A DNA stretch of 10,292 bases from Planctomycetota bacterium. Lineage in GTDB: Bacteria; Planctomycetota; B15-G4. The translations under genes were made by a program, and so were the position numbers. How positions within the stretch are numbered: the stretch's first letter is position 1; every line of letters begins with the position of its first letter. Positions 1-6,918 of this stretch are shown here, in pieces. Location of the stretch: NCBI GenBank assembly GCA_003644265.1, contig QNBX01000155.1, positions 1 through 10,292 on the forward strand, given 5' to 3'. The notes under the pieces were generated by a model. That model saw only the letters and a list, made by a program, of their open reading frames with translations, did not search any database and was not told the origin of the DNA.

Positions 1-162
1 ACCTGGCCCGAGGTGACCCACGCCGTCAACACGGGCATCGACCAGGCCTTCCGGGAGCTCGGCATCGAGATCGCCTTCCCGCAGCGCGACGTGCACATCA
101 AGGTGAAGGAGCTGGGGGCCCTGTCGCCTGGCCGCAGCAGCGAGTCCGGCGCTTCGGCCTGA
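1..162 (+). CDS. MscS-family mechanosensitive channel, C-terminal fragment (5' end outside window)
   Basis: Frame 1 is open from the first base and encodes 53 residues before TGA at 160-162. The stretch reading 'AFRELGIEIAFPQRDVHIKV' matches the end of the cytoplasmic C-terminal domain of small-conductance mechanosensitive channels, where an 'I..aFre.gIeIpFPQrdvhi' block is very well conserved. MscS proteins are inner-membrane heptamers that open when membrane tension rises and release solutes on osmotic downshock. The pore-lining helix and transmembrane segments lie outside the window, so family membership rests on this block alone. After the block comes a short Ser/Gly/Ala-rich tail of about 17 residues. 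The next gene on the same strand has its own likely promoter 14 bp after this stop, so co-transcription is not required. Confidence 0.85.
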   Translation, partial: TWPEVTHAVNTGIDQAFRELGIEIAFPQRDVHIKVKELGALSPGRSSESGASA

Positions 163-175
163 CCCGCACAGTCAC

Positions 176-204
176 TTGAGTAAATGGTCATCTGATGCTA
201 TCTT
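176..204 (+). promoter_or_regulatory. Putative sigma70-type promoter for the CBS-domain genes
   Basis: A -35-like TTGAGT at 176-181 (4 of 6 consensus positions) is separated by exactly 17 bp from a -10-like TATCTT at 199-204 (4 of 6). TG at 196-197, one base before the -10 box, makes it an extended -10 element. The segment is visibly AT-richer than its surroundings. Transcription would begin near 211, downstream of the first possible ATG at 195. That argues for translation from ATG 237 or 246. This is read by eye and has not been tested. Confidence 0.5.
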
Positions 205-236
205 TCCAGGGTCGGACCCGTCCCTCCACAACTCGG

Positions 237-1073
237 ATGAAGGTCATGGATCTCGCTTCGATCATGTCGGCTGACCCCCACTGCGTGGGACCTGAGATCT
301 CCCCTGATGACGCCCTGGCGGTGATGGACGATCAGGATGTCCGGCACCTGCCGGTGGTCGAGCAGGGGCGCCTGGTGGGCGTGCTCTCCGACCGTGATCT
401 GCTCTCCGAGATCGGATGGCTCCCGGCCCGCACGCCTGCGCAGCGCGCCGCTCGCGAGGGCGAGGGCAGCGTGCGCACGGTGCGCGAGCTCATGCACGCC
501 AACGTGACCACCGGCGAGCCCGATGACAGCGTGGTCACCGCCGCGGTCGACCTGGTGGTCCAGTCCATCGGCTGCCTGCCCGTGCTGCGCGGGGATGAGC
601 TGGTGGGCATGGTCACCGAGATGGATCTGGTGGCCGCGTTCTGGCGCATAGCCCAGAAGGGCGAGCTGGACGGCGATATCGATCCGCTCGTGAGCGAACG
701 CATGGCCGCTCAGCCCGTGACGGTGACGTTTGTCACGCCGGTCAAGCAGGCCGTGGCCCTGTGCCATGACCACCACGTGCGCCACCTTCCCGTGGTAGAC
801 GGTGAGCGCCTGGTGGGCGTGGTCTCGGACCGTGACCTGCGCGCCGCCAGCTGCGGCGGCCGCCACCTGGAGCAGGTCGTCGGTACCATCATGGTGCCCT
901 ACCCCGTGACCCTCGTCCGCGAGGATCGGCTCTCCGTCGCCGCGGAGCGCATGGTGGGGCACCGCATCTCATGCCTGCCCGTGGTGGACGGAAACAAGTT
1001 GCAGGGCATCGTTACACTGACGGACCTGTTGGAACACTGCATCTCCACCTTGCGCGACCCTGAGACCCACTGA
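237..1073 (+). CDS. Four-CBS-domain protein (two Bateman modules)
   Basis: This 278-residue protein consists almost entirely of four CBS domains, at about residues 6-58, 82-137, 151-204 and 215-269. Each ends in the usual 'LPVv..g.LvGhvs..DL' pattern. All four keep the S/T-x-x-D ligand motif (SDRD, TEMD, SDRD, TLTD), which in CBS pairs often contacts the ribose or phosphates of adenine nucleotides. There is no catalytic domain, membrane segment or signal peptide, so it is probably a cytoplasmic sensor or regulator with an unknown partner. CBS1 resembles CBS3 and CBS2 resembles CBS4, which points to duplication of a CBS pair. ATG 195 would lengthen the protein by 14 residues, but it lies beside the likely -10 box and those residues do not look domain-like. 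ATG 246 is a further alternative start. None of the three has a strong ribosome binding site. The next CBS gene begins 40 bp downstream and is probably in the same transcript. Confidence 0.88.
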   Translation: MKVMDLASIMSADPHCVGPEISPDDALAVMDDQDVRHLPVVEQGRLVGVLSDRDLLSEIGWLPARTPAQRAAREGEGSVRTVRELMHANVTTGEPDDSVVTAAVDLVVQSIGCLPVLRGDELVGMVTEMDLVAAFWRIAQKGELDGDIDPLVSERMAAQPVTVTFVTPVKQAVALCHDHHVRHLPVVDGERLVGVVSDRDLRAASCGGRHLEQVVGTIMVPYPVTLVREDRLSVAAERMVGHRISCLPVVDGNKLQGIVTLTDLLEHCISTLRDPETH

Positions 1074-1113
1074 GCCCGCGGCGCCGCGCGCCCGACCCCG
1101 GAACCCAGCCCCC

Positions 1114-1557
1114 ATGAACGTCAAGATCCAGGACCTCATGACCTCTCAGGTGCTGACCGCTCAGCGCCACCAGTCCGTCAGCCACGCCCGCGACCTGATG
1201 AGCAGCAACGGCATCCACGCCCTGCCGATCGTGGACAGCGAGGGCGAGCCGGTGGGCATCGTGACCACGTCGGACGTGCTGGGAGACCTCAACCCCAACG
1301 GCAAGATCAGCGCCATCATGTCGGCAAACGTGGTGACCATCCCGGCCTACGGCGAGCCACGCGTTGCCGCGCGCACCATGCGCAACCAGCACTTCCACCA
1401 CCTGATCGTGACGCACGAGAAGAAGGTGGTCGGGATCCTGAGCACCTTCGACCTCTTGCTCCTGGTCGAGGACCATCGCTTCGAAGAGAAGGGTGCGCAG
1501 CGCAGCGGGATGCCGCGCTGGACCCGGCGTCAGAACAAGAAGAGCAGCGCGGACTGA
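1114..1557 (+). CDS. Two-CBS-domain protein
   Basis: The 147-residue protein carries one CBS pair (Bateman module), at about residues 4-58 and 65-119, followed by a basic tail rich in Arg, Lys and Gln. Both domains keep the S/T-x-x-D ligand motif (TTSD at 51-54 and STFD at 110-113), so adenine-nucleotide binding is plausible from what is known of the family. There is no attached enzyme or membrane domain, so it is likely a stand-alone soluble sensor. The ATG is the first methionine and the CBS fold starts immediately after it. Upstream bases are C-rich with no clear Shine-Dalgarno sequence. It sits 40 bp after the four-CBS gene with no obvious terminator between them, suggesting one transcript. 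The nucleotide ligand and regulated partner cannot be told from sequence. Confidence 0.85.
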   Translation: MNVKIQDLMTSQVLTAQRHQSVSHARDLMSSNGIHALPIVDSEGEPVGIVTTSDVLGDLNPNGKISAIMSANVVTIPAYGEPRVAARTMRNQHFHHLIVTHEKKVVGILSTFDLLLLVEDHRFEEKGAQRSGMPRWTRRQNKKSSAD

Positions 1558-1606
1558 GGCCGGTTCGCCAGGAGCATGCCTGAGCGGTATCGTGGGAGTT
1601 GTGTCT

Positions 1607-2812
1607 GTGCCCGTCCCCAGATCGGTCGCCCTCGCCGAGGGCTCCGCCGCGATCGTCAACGACCTGAGCGACCAGCCCCTGTCGGTCCCGCCCAGGATCC
1701 TGGGTGACCTCGGTCCCCGTGACTCGGGGCCGGTGTTCATCTGTTTCTGCGTCGTCCACGGCAACGAGCCGGCGGGCTTGCTGGCCATTCAGCGTCTGGT
1801 CGCGCGGTTGCAGTCCACGGGCGTCGAGTTGGCCGGCCGCTTCGTGGGGGTGATCGGCAACGCCCAGGCCTACGCCGCCGGCAAGCGCTTCCTGGAGATC
1901 GACCTCAATCGGGCCTTTCAGCCCGAGCGTCTCGAGCGCCTGCGCCGCGACGGCGCCGAGCCGCTGTGTCCCGAAGAGGCCGAACTGGTCGCGCTCGATG
2001 AGCTGCTACGCGAGGCGCAGAGCCTGGCCGCCGGGCGCCCCGTGTTCTTGCTCGACCTGCACAGCACTTCGGGTGGCGGGGCGCCGTTCAGTGTGCTGGA
2101 CGACACGCTCAAGAACCGCGCCTTTGCGTTCCACATTCCGGTTCCCCACGTGCTGGGCCTGGAGGAGGAACTGGTGGGCACCGTCACCAGCCAGGCCAAC
2201 CGCATGGGGCTGGTGGCCATGGCCTTCGAGGCCGGGCAGCACGATGACCCCGAGTCGATTGACCGGGCCGAGGCCGCCATCCTGATCGCCTTGGAGGCGT
2301 CCGGTGTCCTGCCCCCCGGGCAGCTTGATGCGAAGGGCGCGCGCCAGCTGCTGGCGTCCGCCACCAGCGGCCTGCCGCGTGTGGTGGAGGTGCGTCGTCG
2401 CCACGCCCTCGCGCAGGGTCACCAGTTCCGCATGGAACCCGGCTTCCACAACTTCGACGCCATCCGCAGGGGCCAGCTGTTGGCCACGGACGGCGGAGAG
2501 CCCGTGGCGGCCGACCGCAACGCGCGCTTGCTCATGCCGCTGTACCAGGGCCAGGGCGATGACGGCTTCTTCATCGTGCACGACGTGAAGCCCATCTGGC
2601 TCGAGCTCTCCGCCTGGCTGCGCGGGCTGCCACTGCACGGCCTGCTGCACTGGCTGCCCGGCGTGCGGCGCCACTCGCAGCGTCCCGAGACGCTCATCGT
2701 CGACAAGCACCGCGCGCGCTGGCTGGCGCTGCAGGTGTTCCACCTCCTGGGCTACCGCCGCCGGCGGGGCAAGAACCGCACGCTGGTCATGACCCGCCGC
2801 GACCGCGGCTGA
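1607..2812 (+). CDS. Succinylglutamate desuccinylase/aspartoacylase-family zinc hydrolase
   Basis: The protein (401 residues from the chosen start) belongs to the M14-like AstE/AspA fold, whose members cleave N-acyl amino acids or related amides using one zinc ion. Numbered from GTG 1607, the zinc ligands appear as H51 and E54 in 'VVHGNEPAG' and H152 in 'LDLHSTSG'. The substrate-binding N101/R102 lie in 'DLNRAF', and E208 in 'FEAGQH' is the expected general base. A later 'LMPLYQ...DGFFIV' segment is typical of the C-terminal beta domain. The final ~75 residues are basic and end in an Arg-rich tail. The actual substrate is unknown; no arginine succinyltransferase pathway gene is adjacent, so the name astE is not justified. 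GTG 1607 has GGGAG at 1594-1598 with an 8-base spacer. GTG 1592 and 1601 are alternative starts. The open frame continues back to 1493, but that part overlaps the CBS gene and is not domain-like. Confidence 0.85.
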   Translation: MPVPRSVALAEGSAAIVNDLSDQPLSVPPRILGDLGPRDSGPVFICFCVVHGNEPAGLLAIQRLVARLQSTGVELAGRFVGVIGNAQAYAAGKRFLEIDLNRAFQPERLERLRRDGAEPLCPEEAELVALDELLREAQSLAAGRPVFLLDLHSTSGGGAPFSVLDDTLKNRAFAFHIPVPHVLGLEEELVGTVTSQANRMGLVAMAFEAGQHDDPESIDRAEAAILIALEASGVLPPGQLDAKGARQLLASATSGLPRVVEVRRRHALAQGHQFRMEPGFHNFDAIRRGQLLATDGGEPVAADRNARLLMPLYQGQGDDGFFIVHDVKPIWLELSAWLRGLPLHGLLHWLPGVRRHSQRPETLIVDKHRARWLALQVFHLLGYRRRRGKNRTLVMTRRDRG

Positions 2813-2829
2813 GTCCGCGACCGCGCCGT

Positions 2830-2843
2830 CCGACGCCCGTCGG
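2830..2843. terminator. Small hairpin between convergent genes, possible weak bidirectional terminator
   Basis: CCGAC (2830-2834) and GTCGG (2839-2843) pair perfectly around a 4-base loop. The hairpin sits in the 31-bp gap between two converging genes and directly abuts the minus-strand stop codon at 2844-2846. The stem is only 5 bp and neither strand has a clear T-tract after it. It may be chance in GC-rich sequence. Confidence 0.2.
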
Positions 2844-4280
2844 CTAGGACGTTTTGACTGCATCCAGCGCGGCGTTCCAGCGCTCGATCGTCGGGGGCTC
2901 CGGGTCGAAGAGCCAGGCCTCCAGCAGCGCGCGCTGCGGCTCGCCGCCCAGCTCCACCGCCAGCTCGATGAACTCCTGGATGGTGGCGTGGGCGTCGCGG
3001 TTGCGCTCGTAGTGCGCGCGCAGGATGGCAAAGAACGTCTCGTCGCCCACCGACTCGTGCAGCGCCCGCAACACCCAGGCACCGCGCATGTACACCGCAC
3101 CGCCGAACATCTCCGTGCGTCCGGGCTTGCCGGGCGGCCCCAGTTTGGCCCGGCGCAGGTAGCCGTAGGAGCGCAGCAGGCTCTCGTCCATGGCCGCTTG
3201 CCCCTGGCTGTGCCCGATCCAGAGCCAGGACGCATACGTCGCGAAGCCCTCGCAGAGCCAGATCTCGCTCCAGTCGGTGACGGACACGCTGTTGCCGAAC
3301 CACTGGTGCGCCAGCTCGTGGGCGATGACGGTCTCGTGCCCCGCGTTTGCGCCGTACACGGGGATGGTCTGGGTCTCCAGCGCTCCGGGGAAGGGCACGC
3401 TGGCGAGGATGCAGCCGTAGGTCTCGAACGGATAGGGGCCGAAGATCTCGCTGAACCACTCCAGCATCTCGGCCGTGTTGTCAAAGTCCGCGCGCGCTTT
3501 TGCATCCGCGTTGACGTTGAAGTAGTTGCGGATGGGCAGGCCGCTCTCGGTGCTCGACAGATCCAGCTCCAGGTGCGCCACCGCCAGGGTCACGAGGTAG
3601 CTGGCCATGGGATCCCGCGCGCTCCAGCGGTGCGCGATGCGGCCGTCGTCCAGGGTCTCGCGGCCCTGTGGGAGTCCGTTGGTCACCACCGTGTAGCCCT
3701 CGGGCGCCGTGATCTCGAACGAGTAGATGGCCTTGTCGAGCGGGTGGTCGTTGCACGGGAAGAAGCCGGCCGCGCCCACCGGCTGGCTCATGACGTAGAC
3801 CTCGTCCTTCACGTGCATCCAGCCCACGCCGGACGGCGCGGGAAAGGCGTCGGTGGTCACGCCGCTCGGAGACCCGCCATAGGCCACGCGCAGGGTGAAG
3901 TGATCGCCTCGCGACAGGGCGCCCTCGGCGGGATGGATCACCAGCTCGCGCCCGCCGTAGTCATGCACCGCGGGCAGCCCATCCAGCTTGACGGACGCCA
4001 CGTCCATGTCGCGCAGGTCGAGTGAGAATTCGGACAGGTCCTGCTCGGCGACGATCTGCAGCTCAGCAACGCCCGTGAGTCGCCCGGCGACCGGATCGAT
4101 GTCGAGCTCGAGGTGCACGTGTCGCACGTCGTAGCCGCTGTTCCCGAGGAACGGAAAGAAGCTGTCGCCGAGGCCGCGTTCGCCCGCGCGGCCCTGGGGA
4201 GCGGCGCAGGCCGACAAGAGCGCCAGGCCGAGGGTCAGCAGCAGCGGGGCGGAGCGGAGACGCAGTGAGGTCGACGGCAT
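2844..4280 (-). CDS. M1-family metallopeptidase (aminopeptidase), lipoprotein, short form
   Basis: The 478-residue protein begins with a lipoprotein signal: basic start, hydrophobic run and lipobox LLSAC with the acylated Cys at 25. It should therefore be anchored to a membrane facing the periplasm or exterior. An N-terminal beta saddle (about 50-250) carries the family signature 'GFFPCNDHPLDKA'. The gluzincin zinc site follows: HELAH at 321-325 and, 18 residues on, E344 in 'CEGFATY'. Y397 in 'AVYMRGAWVL' fits the transition-state tyrosine. M1 enzymes remove N-terminal residues from peptides. The exopeptidase motif is GALET (299-303) rather than GAMEN, with its key Glu kept as E302. The protein ends soon after the catalytic helical domain, so the large C-terminal helical domain of long M1 members is missing. 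The start ATG is the first Met of the signal peptide and has no clear Shine-Dalgarno sequence. It lies 54 bp downstream of the secreted-protein gene on the same strand and may share its transcript. Confidence 0.92.
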   Translation of the reverse strand: MPSTSLRLRSAPLLLTLGLALLSACAAPQGRAGERGLGDSFFPFLGNSGYDVRHVHLELDIDPVAGRLTGVAELQIVAEQDLSEFSLDLRDMDVASVKLDGLPAVHDYGGRELVIHPAEGALSRGDHFTLRVAYGGSPSGVTTDAFPAPSGVGWMHVKDEVYVMSQPVGAAGFFPCNDHPLDKAIYSFEITAPEGYTVVTNGLPQGRETLDDGRIAHRWSARDPMASYLVTLAVAHLELDLSSTESGLPIRNYFNVNADAKARADFDNTAEMLEWFSEIFGPYPFETYGCILASVPFPGALETQTIPVYGANAGHETVIAHELAHQWFGNSVSVTDWSEIWLCEGFATYASWLWIGHSQGQAAMDESLLRSYGYLRRAKLGPPGKPGRTEMFGGAVYMRGAWVLRALHESVGDETFFAILRAHYERNRDAHATIQEFIELAVELGGEPQRALLEAWLFDPEPPTIERWNAALDAVKTS

Positions 4281-4334
4281 GGTGTGGCTCGCGGGGGGTG
4301 GCCGAGCATGGTAGCCGCTGACGCGTGCGTGCCT

Positions 4335-6782
4335 CTATTCGGGGAACTCCACCCGCAGGGCGTTGCTGAAGGCCACGCCCTGCGGCAGCGTCGGGTCGGC
4401 CACCGCGAGCTGCGTGTAGAGATCGGTCGGCCCCGTCCCGCTCCCGCCCGGAACGGGGAAGCTGGTGCCGCCGCCGCCGTTCAGAGGCAATGAGATCAGC
4501 AGCAGCGGCAGCGCCGGCACGAGCACACCGCCCTTGATGGGCGTGGGCATCGAGGACATGCCCAGCATCAGCGTGCTCGGCGCAAAGGGCGGGCCACCTT
4601 CCGCCGTGAAGTTGGACACCAGGCTGTTGCACAGCGGCTGGCCGCAGAGGGCGATGGTCACGTTGCCCGGTCCGCCGAAGCCCAGGCTCGTCTGGCACAC
4701 GAGACAGCTGTCGCCCAGGCCGTCGTCATCGCTGTCGGCCTGTGCGGGGTTGGGTGCGCTGGGGCAGTTGTCCCAATCGTCCTGGATGCCGTCGTTGTCA
4801 GCATCCAGCGTGCTGCGCCGCACGTTGGAGATGCGCAGGTCGTCAAGCAACCAGCCGTCCGCGCGGAACTGGTTCTCTGAGTCGCTGCCGAGCTGGAACG
4901 CGGGCGCCACCGAGTCGACCAGCCAGCTCTGTTGCGCCAGCGTGCGATACAGCTCGAGCGGGTCGTCGGGGTGACCGATGCGCAGCTCGATCAAGCCTGC
5001 CGGTCCCGACCAGGCAGCTTGCAGGTGCACGAAGCCGCCCACCGCGTCGGGGTGCGTGGCGGGGTCGGGCACGGGCGCCCTGACGCGGTGGGAGCGCCCG
5101 TTGCGGTCCACGATGGAGAAGATCAGACGCCCGTTCTCCGCGGCCAGCTCAAACGAGTTGCTGCGGTCGAGGTGGCTGCCGTAAGCCGTGGTGCCCCCGA
5201 CCTGCAAGGCCATGACGCCAGCGCCCTCGCCGCCCGGGTTGCTCAGCGTGGGGCCCGTGGGCAGCAGGACCGAGGCGAGCTGCCGAGCGCCGCCGTCCGC
5301 GCCGGCCTTGCTGGTGCCATCGGGGTTCAGGAAGAACAGCGGCGAGCTGGCGGCCGAGCTCGAACGGAACAGGATGTCGTCGATGCCGTCGGCGTCAAAG
5401 TCGCCCACGGCCATGCTGACCGCGTCATCCACCAGGAACTCGAGCTCAGGCGGGGCACCGCCACCGGCGGGCGGGAACGGGCCCAGGATGACCCGTGAGG
5501 CCGGTGTCGTGCTCGGGCCGCTGCGCCAGTTGGCCACCACGATATCGAGATGCCCGTCGTTGTTGATGTCCTTCTCGGCGTTGACCGTGAAGGGCCGCGG
5601 CGTGGCGACCACGAAGTCGGGGTCAGCGGAGTACAGGCCGGCCCCGTTGTTGAAGTGGATGGCGACCTGCCCCTTGACCCCGCCCAGGCCGTCTTCGAAC
5701 AGCGGCTGGGCCAGCACGGCGTCCGGCCAGCCGTCGCCGTTGAGATCGCCCAGGCTCACACCCAGGCTCTGGTCACCGCGCGGGGAGCTCACGCCCGAGA
5801 CCACATCGAAGTCGTAGGTACCGGAGACCAGCTCGCCGATGAGCATGTAGCTGGCGTCGGGAGCGAAGGCGCCGTAGAGCACGTCGAGTACGCCGTCCCC
5901 GTCGACGTCGGCCACCGCGGTGCCCTCGGCCGAGGTGAGGTGCTCCAGCGCCAACGGCGCAAAGCCCGGCGCGAGCTGTCCTGTGCCGTCGTTGATCCAA
6001 CCGACCACAGCGAAGGTGTTCAGTACGAAGGAGGCGCCCAGCAGATCCGGCCCGTCCCGCTGGTCGAAGTCGGCCAGGGTCATGCCCTGCACCAGGTCGA
6101 TGGGCACGACCTGCGCCGGCGTGTCGTGGCTGCTGCCCGGCATGATCGGGCCGTCGTACACGAACACCGCGCCCGGCTTGCTGAGCCCGACGTCGGCTTG
6201 GTTGTTGGCCAGCGTCAGGTCGAGATCGCCGTCTCCGTCGAAGTCGACCGCTCCCACGCCGCGGGGGACCACCGTCTCGACGCGGGCGGGGTTGGTCAGG
6301 TCGAGGCCGCTGGGTGTGCCGAAGTACACCAGCGACGGGGCCGGCGCGACGCCGGTGGTGGGCTCACCTACGAACAGGTCGGTCCACGGGTCGCCGTTGA
6401 GCGTGTGGGTGCCGTCGAGGCTGAACAGCACCTCCCGCTTGCCGCTGCCCGGGCCTGGCCGGACCCACAACTCGATCGTGCCCGCGCTGCCGTTGAAGTC
6501 GGAGAGGGGGAAGATGGCCGCGCCCGGGCCGCTGATGGAGAGGGCGCCCGTGCCGAAGATGCCTGCGCCGGGCAGCACGCTGTCGGTCACCCGCAGCTTG
6601 CCAGGGCCCGAGGGGGACTCGACCGCGCTGGCGCCGTCGAAGCTGCCCAAGACCAGCGTGCTGTCATCCAGACCGGCGATGGGCGCGTGGGTCAGGGGCA
6701 GCGGCGGGGGGCATTCCTGGGCCCACAGGCCAGCGCAGGCCACGGTTCCAAGCACGAGCAGGGCGGGAGACACGATGCGCAT
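4335..6782 (-). CDS. Secreted multidomain protein: LamG-like, FG-GAP/VCBS repeats, TSP type 3-like segment, C-terminal SNAL-type domain
   Basis: The 815-residue protein opens with a Sec signal peptide (about 1-21, likely cut after 'GLWA'). Residues ~40-145 look like the first half of a LamG/concanavalin A-like fold ('GTIELWVRPGPGSGK'). Residues ~150-500 contain six calcium-loop repeats of VCBS/FG-GAP type. Residues ~510-655 look like the second half of the same LamG fold ('NGRLIFSIVDRNG', 'GWLLDDLRISNVRRS'). An Asp-rich thrombospondin type 3-like segment with two Cys follows at 660-693. The last ~115 residues form a domain ending 'DPTLPQGVAFSNALRVEFP', a pattern I recall from many secreted proteins of Planctomycetota and related groups. 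Such proteins are usually extracellular or surface-bound; the likely roles are adhesion or glycan binding, and no enzymatic motif is visible. ATG 6782 begins the signal peptide; no good Shine-Dalgarno sequence precedes it. On the coding strand a TAGACT sequence about 55 bases upstream could be a -10 box, with no matching -35. Confidence 0.85.
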   Translation of the reverse strand: MRIVSPALLVLGTVACAGLWAQECPPPLPLTHAPIAGLDDSTLVLGSFDGASAVESPSGPGKLRVTDSVLPGAGIFGTGALSISGPGAAIFPLSDFNGSAGTIELWVRPGPGSGKREVLFSLDGTHTLNGDPWTDLFVGEPTTGVAPAPSLVYFGTPSGLDLTNPARVETVVPRGVGAVDFDGDGDLDLTLANNQADVGLSKPGAVFVYDGPIMPGSSHDTPAQVVPIDLVQGMTLADFDQRDGPDLLGASFVLNTFAVVGWINDGTGQLAPGFAPLALEHLTSAEGTAVADVDGDGVLDVLYGAFAPDASYMLIGELVSGTYDFDVVSGVSSPRGDQSLGVSLGDLNGDGWPDAVLAQPLFEDGLGGVKGQVAIHFNNGAGLYSADPDFVVATPRPFTVNAEKDINNDGHLDIVVANWRSGPSTTPASRVILGPFPPAGGGAPPELEFLVDDAVSMAVGDFDADGIDDILFRSSSAASSPLFFLNPDGTSKAGADGGARQLASVLLPTGPTLSNPGGEGAGVMALQVGGTTAYGSHLDRSNSFELAAENGRLIFSIVDRNGRSHRVRAPVPDPATHPDAVGGFVHLQAAWSGPAGLIELRIGHPDDPLELYRTLAQQSWLVDSVAPAFQLGSDSENQFRADGWLLDDLRISNVRRSTLDADNDGIQDDWDNCPSAPNPAQADSDDDGLGDSCLVCQTSLGFGGPGNVTIALCGQPLCNSLVSNFTAEGGPPFAPSTLMLGMSSMPTPIKGGVLVPALPLLLISLPLNGGGGTSFPVPGGSGTGPTDLYTQLAVADPTLPQGVAFSNALRVEFPE
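5373..6245 (-). repeat. Six VCBS/FG-GAP calcium-loop repeats within the secreted protein
   Basis: Asp-rich loops of the form D-x-D/N-x-D-G-x-x-D occur at residues 180 (DFDGDGDLD), 238 (DFDQRDGPD), 292 (DVDGDGVLD), 346 (DLNGDGWPD), 405 (DINNDGHLD) and 461 (DFDADGIDD). Spacing is regular at 54-59 residues, as expected for successive blades of an integrin-alpha-like beta-propeller. The loop at 238 is degenerate: Arg replaces the acidic residue at position 5 and Asp replaces the Gly at position 6, so it may not bind calcium. The repeats are diverged at the DNA level. Confidence 0.8.
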
Positions 6783-6918
6783 CAGGGCGGGGTCGGCGGG
6801 CGGCGGGGCAAGAAGAGTCGGGCGTGCGGCGGTCGTTTGAGTCTACACGGACGTTGGGCGCTGCGGGGTCGTTGCGCCCGCGCCATCGGCACGCATCGGC
6901 AACTGGCCGGGCCCGACT
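6783..6918. other. Intergenic region with a possible hairpin downstream of the DUF1294 gene
   Basis: These 136 bp separate the DUF1294 stop from the start of the secreted-protein gene; both are on the minus strand. GGGCGC (6856-6861) and GCGCCC (6874-6879) form a 6-bp perfect stem with a 12-base loop, without a T-tract, so it is at best a weak terminator for DUF1294. Any promoter for the secreted-protein gene should lie here. The best candidate is a minus-strand TAGACT at about 6840-6845, with no recognisable -35. I see no ORF of note. Confidence 0.35.

Noticed and set aside
198..962. 254-codon minus-strand frame antisense to the four-CBS gene
   Set aside because: Its His/Gly/Ala-rich translation is the mirror of CBS codons in GC-rich DNA; no domain and no start context.
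1570..1578. AGGAG followed by ATG at 1576 as a start for the hydrolase
   Set aside because: ATG 1576 is out of frame with the hydrolase and only one base after the AGGAG.
1607..2812. Calling the hydrolase astE and inferring an arginine succinyltransferase pathway
   Set aside because: The zinc and substrate motifs define only the wider AstE/AspA fold, and no other pathway gene is in the window.
2006..3505. 499-codon minus-strand frame spanning the hydrolase and the aminopeptidase 3' end
   Set aside because: It crosses two well-supported genes in other frames, and its Arg/Ser/Ala-rich composition is typical of a GC-rich shadow frame.
2988..4025. 345-codon plus-strand frame antisense to the aminopeptidase
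   Set aside because: The opposite strand encodes a complete M1 zinc site, and this frame has no recognisable domain.
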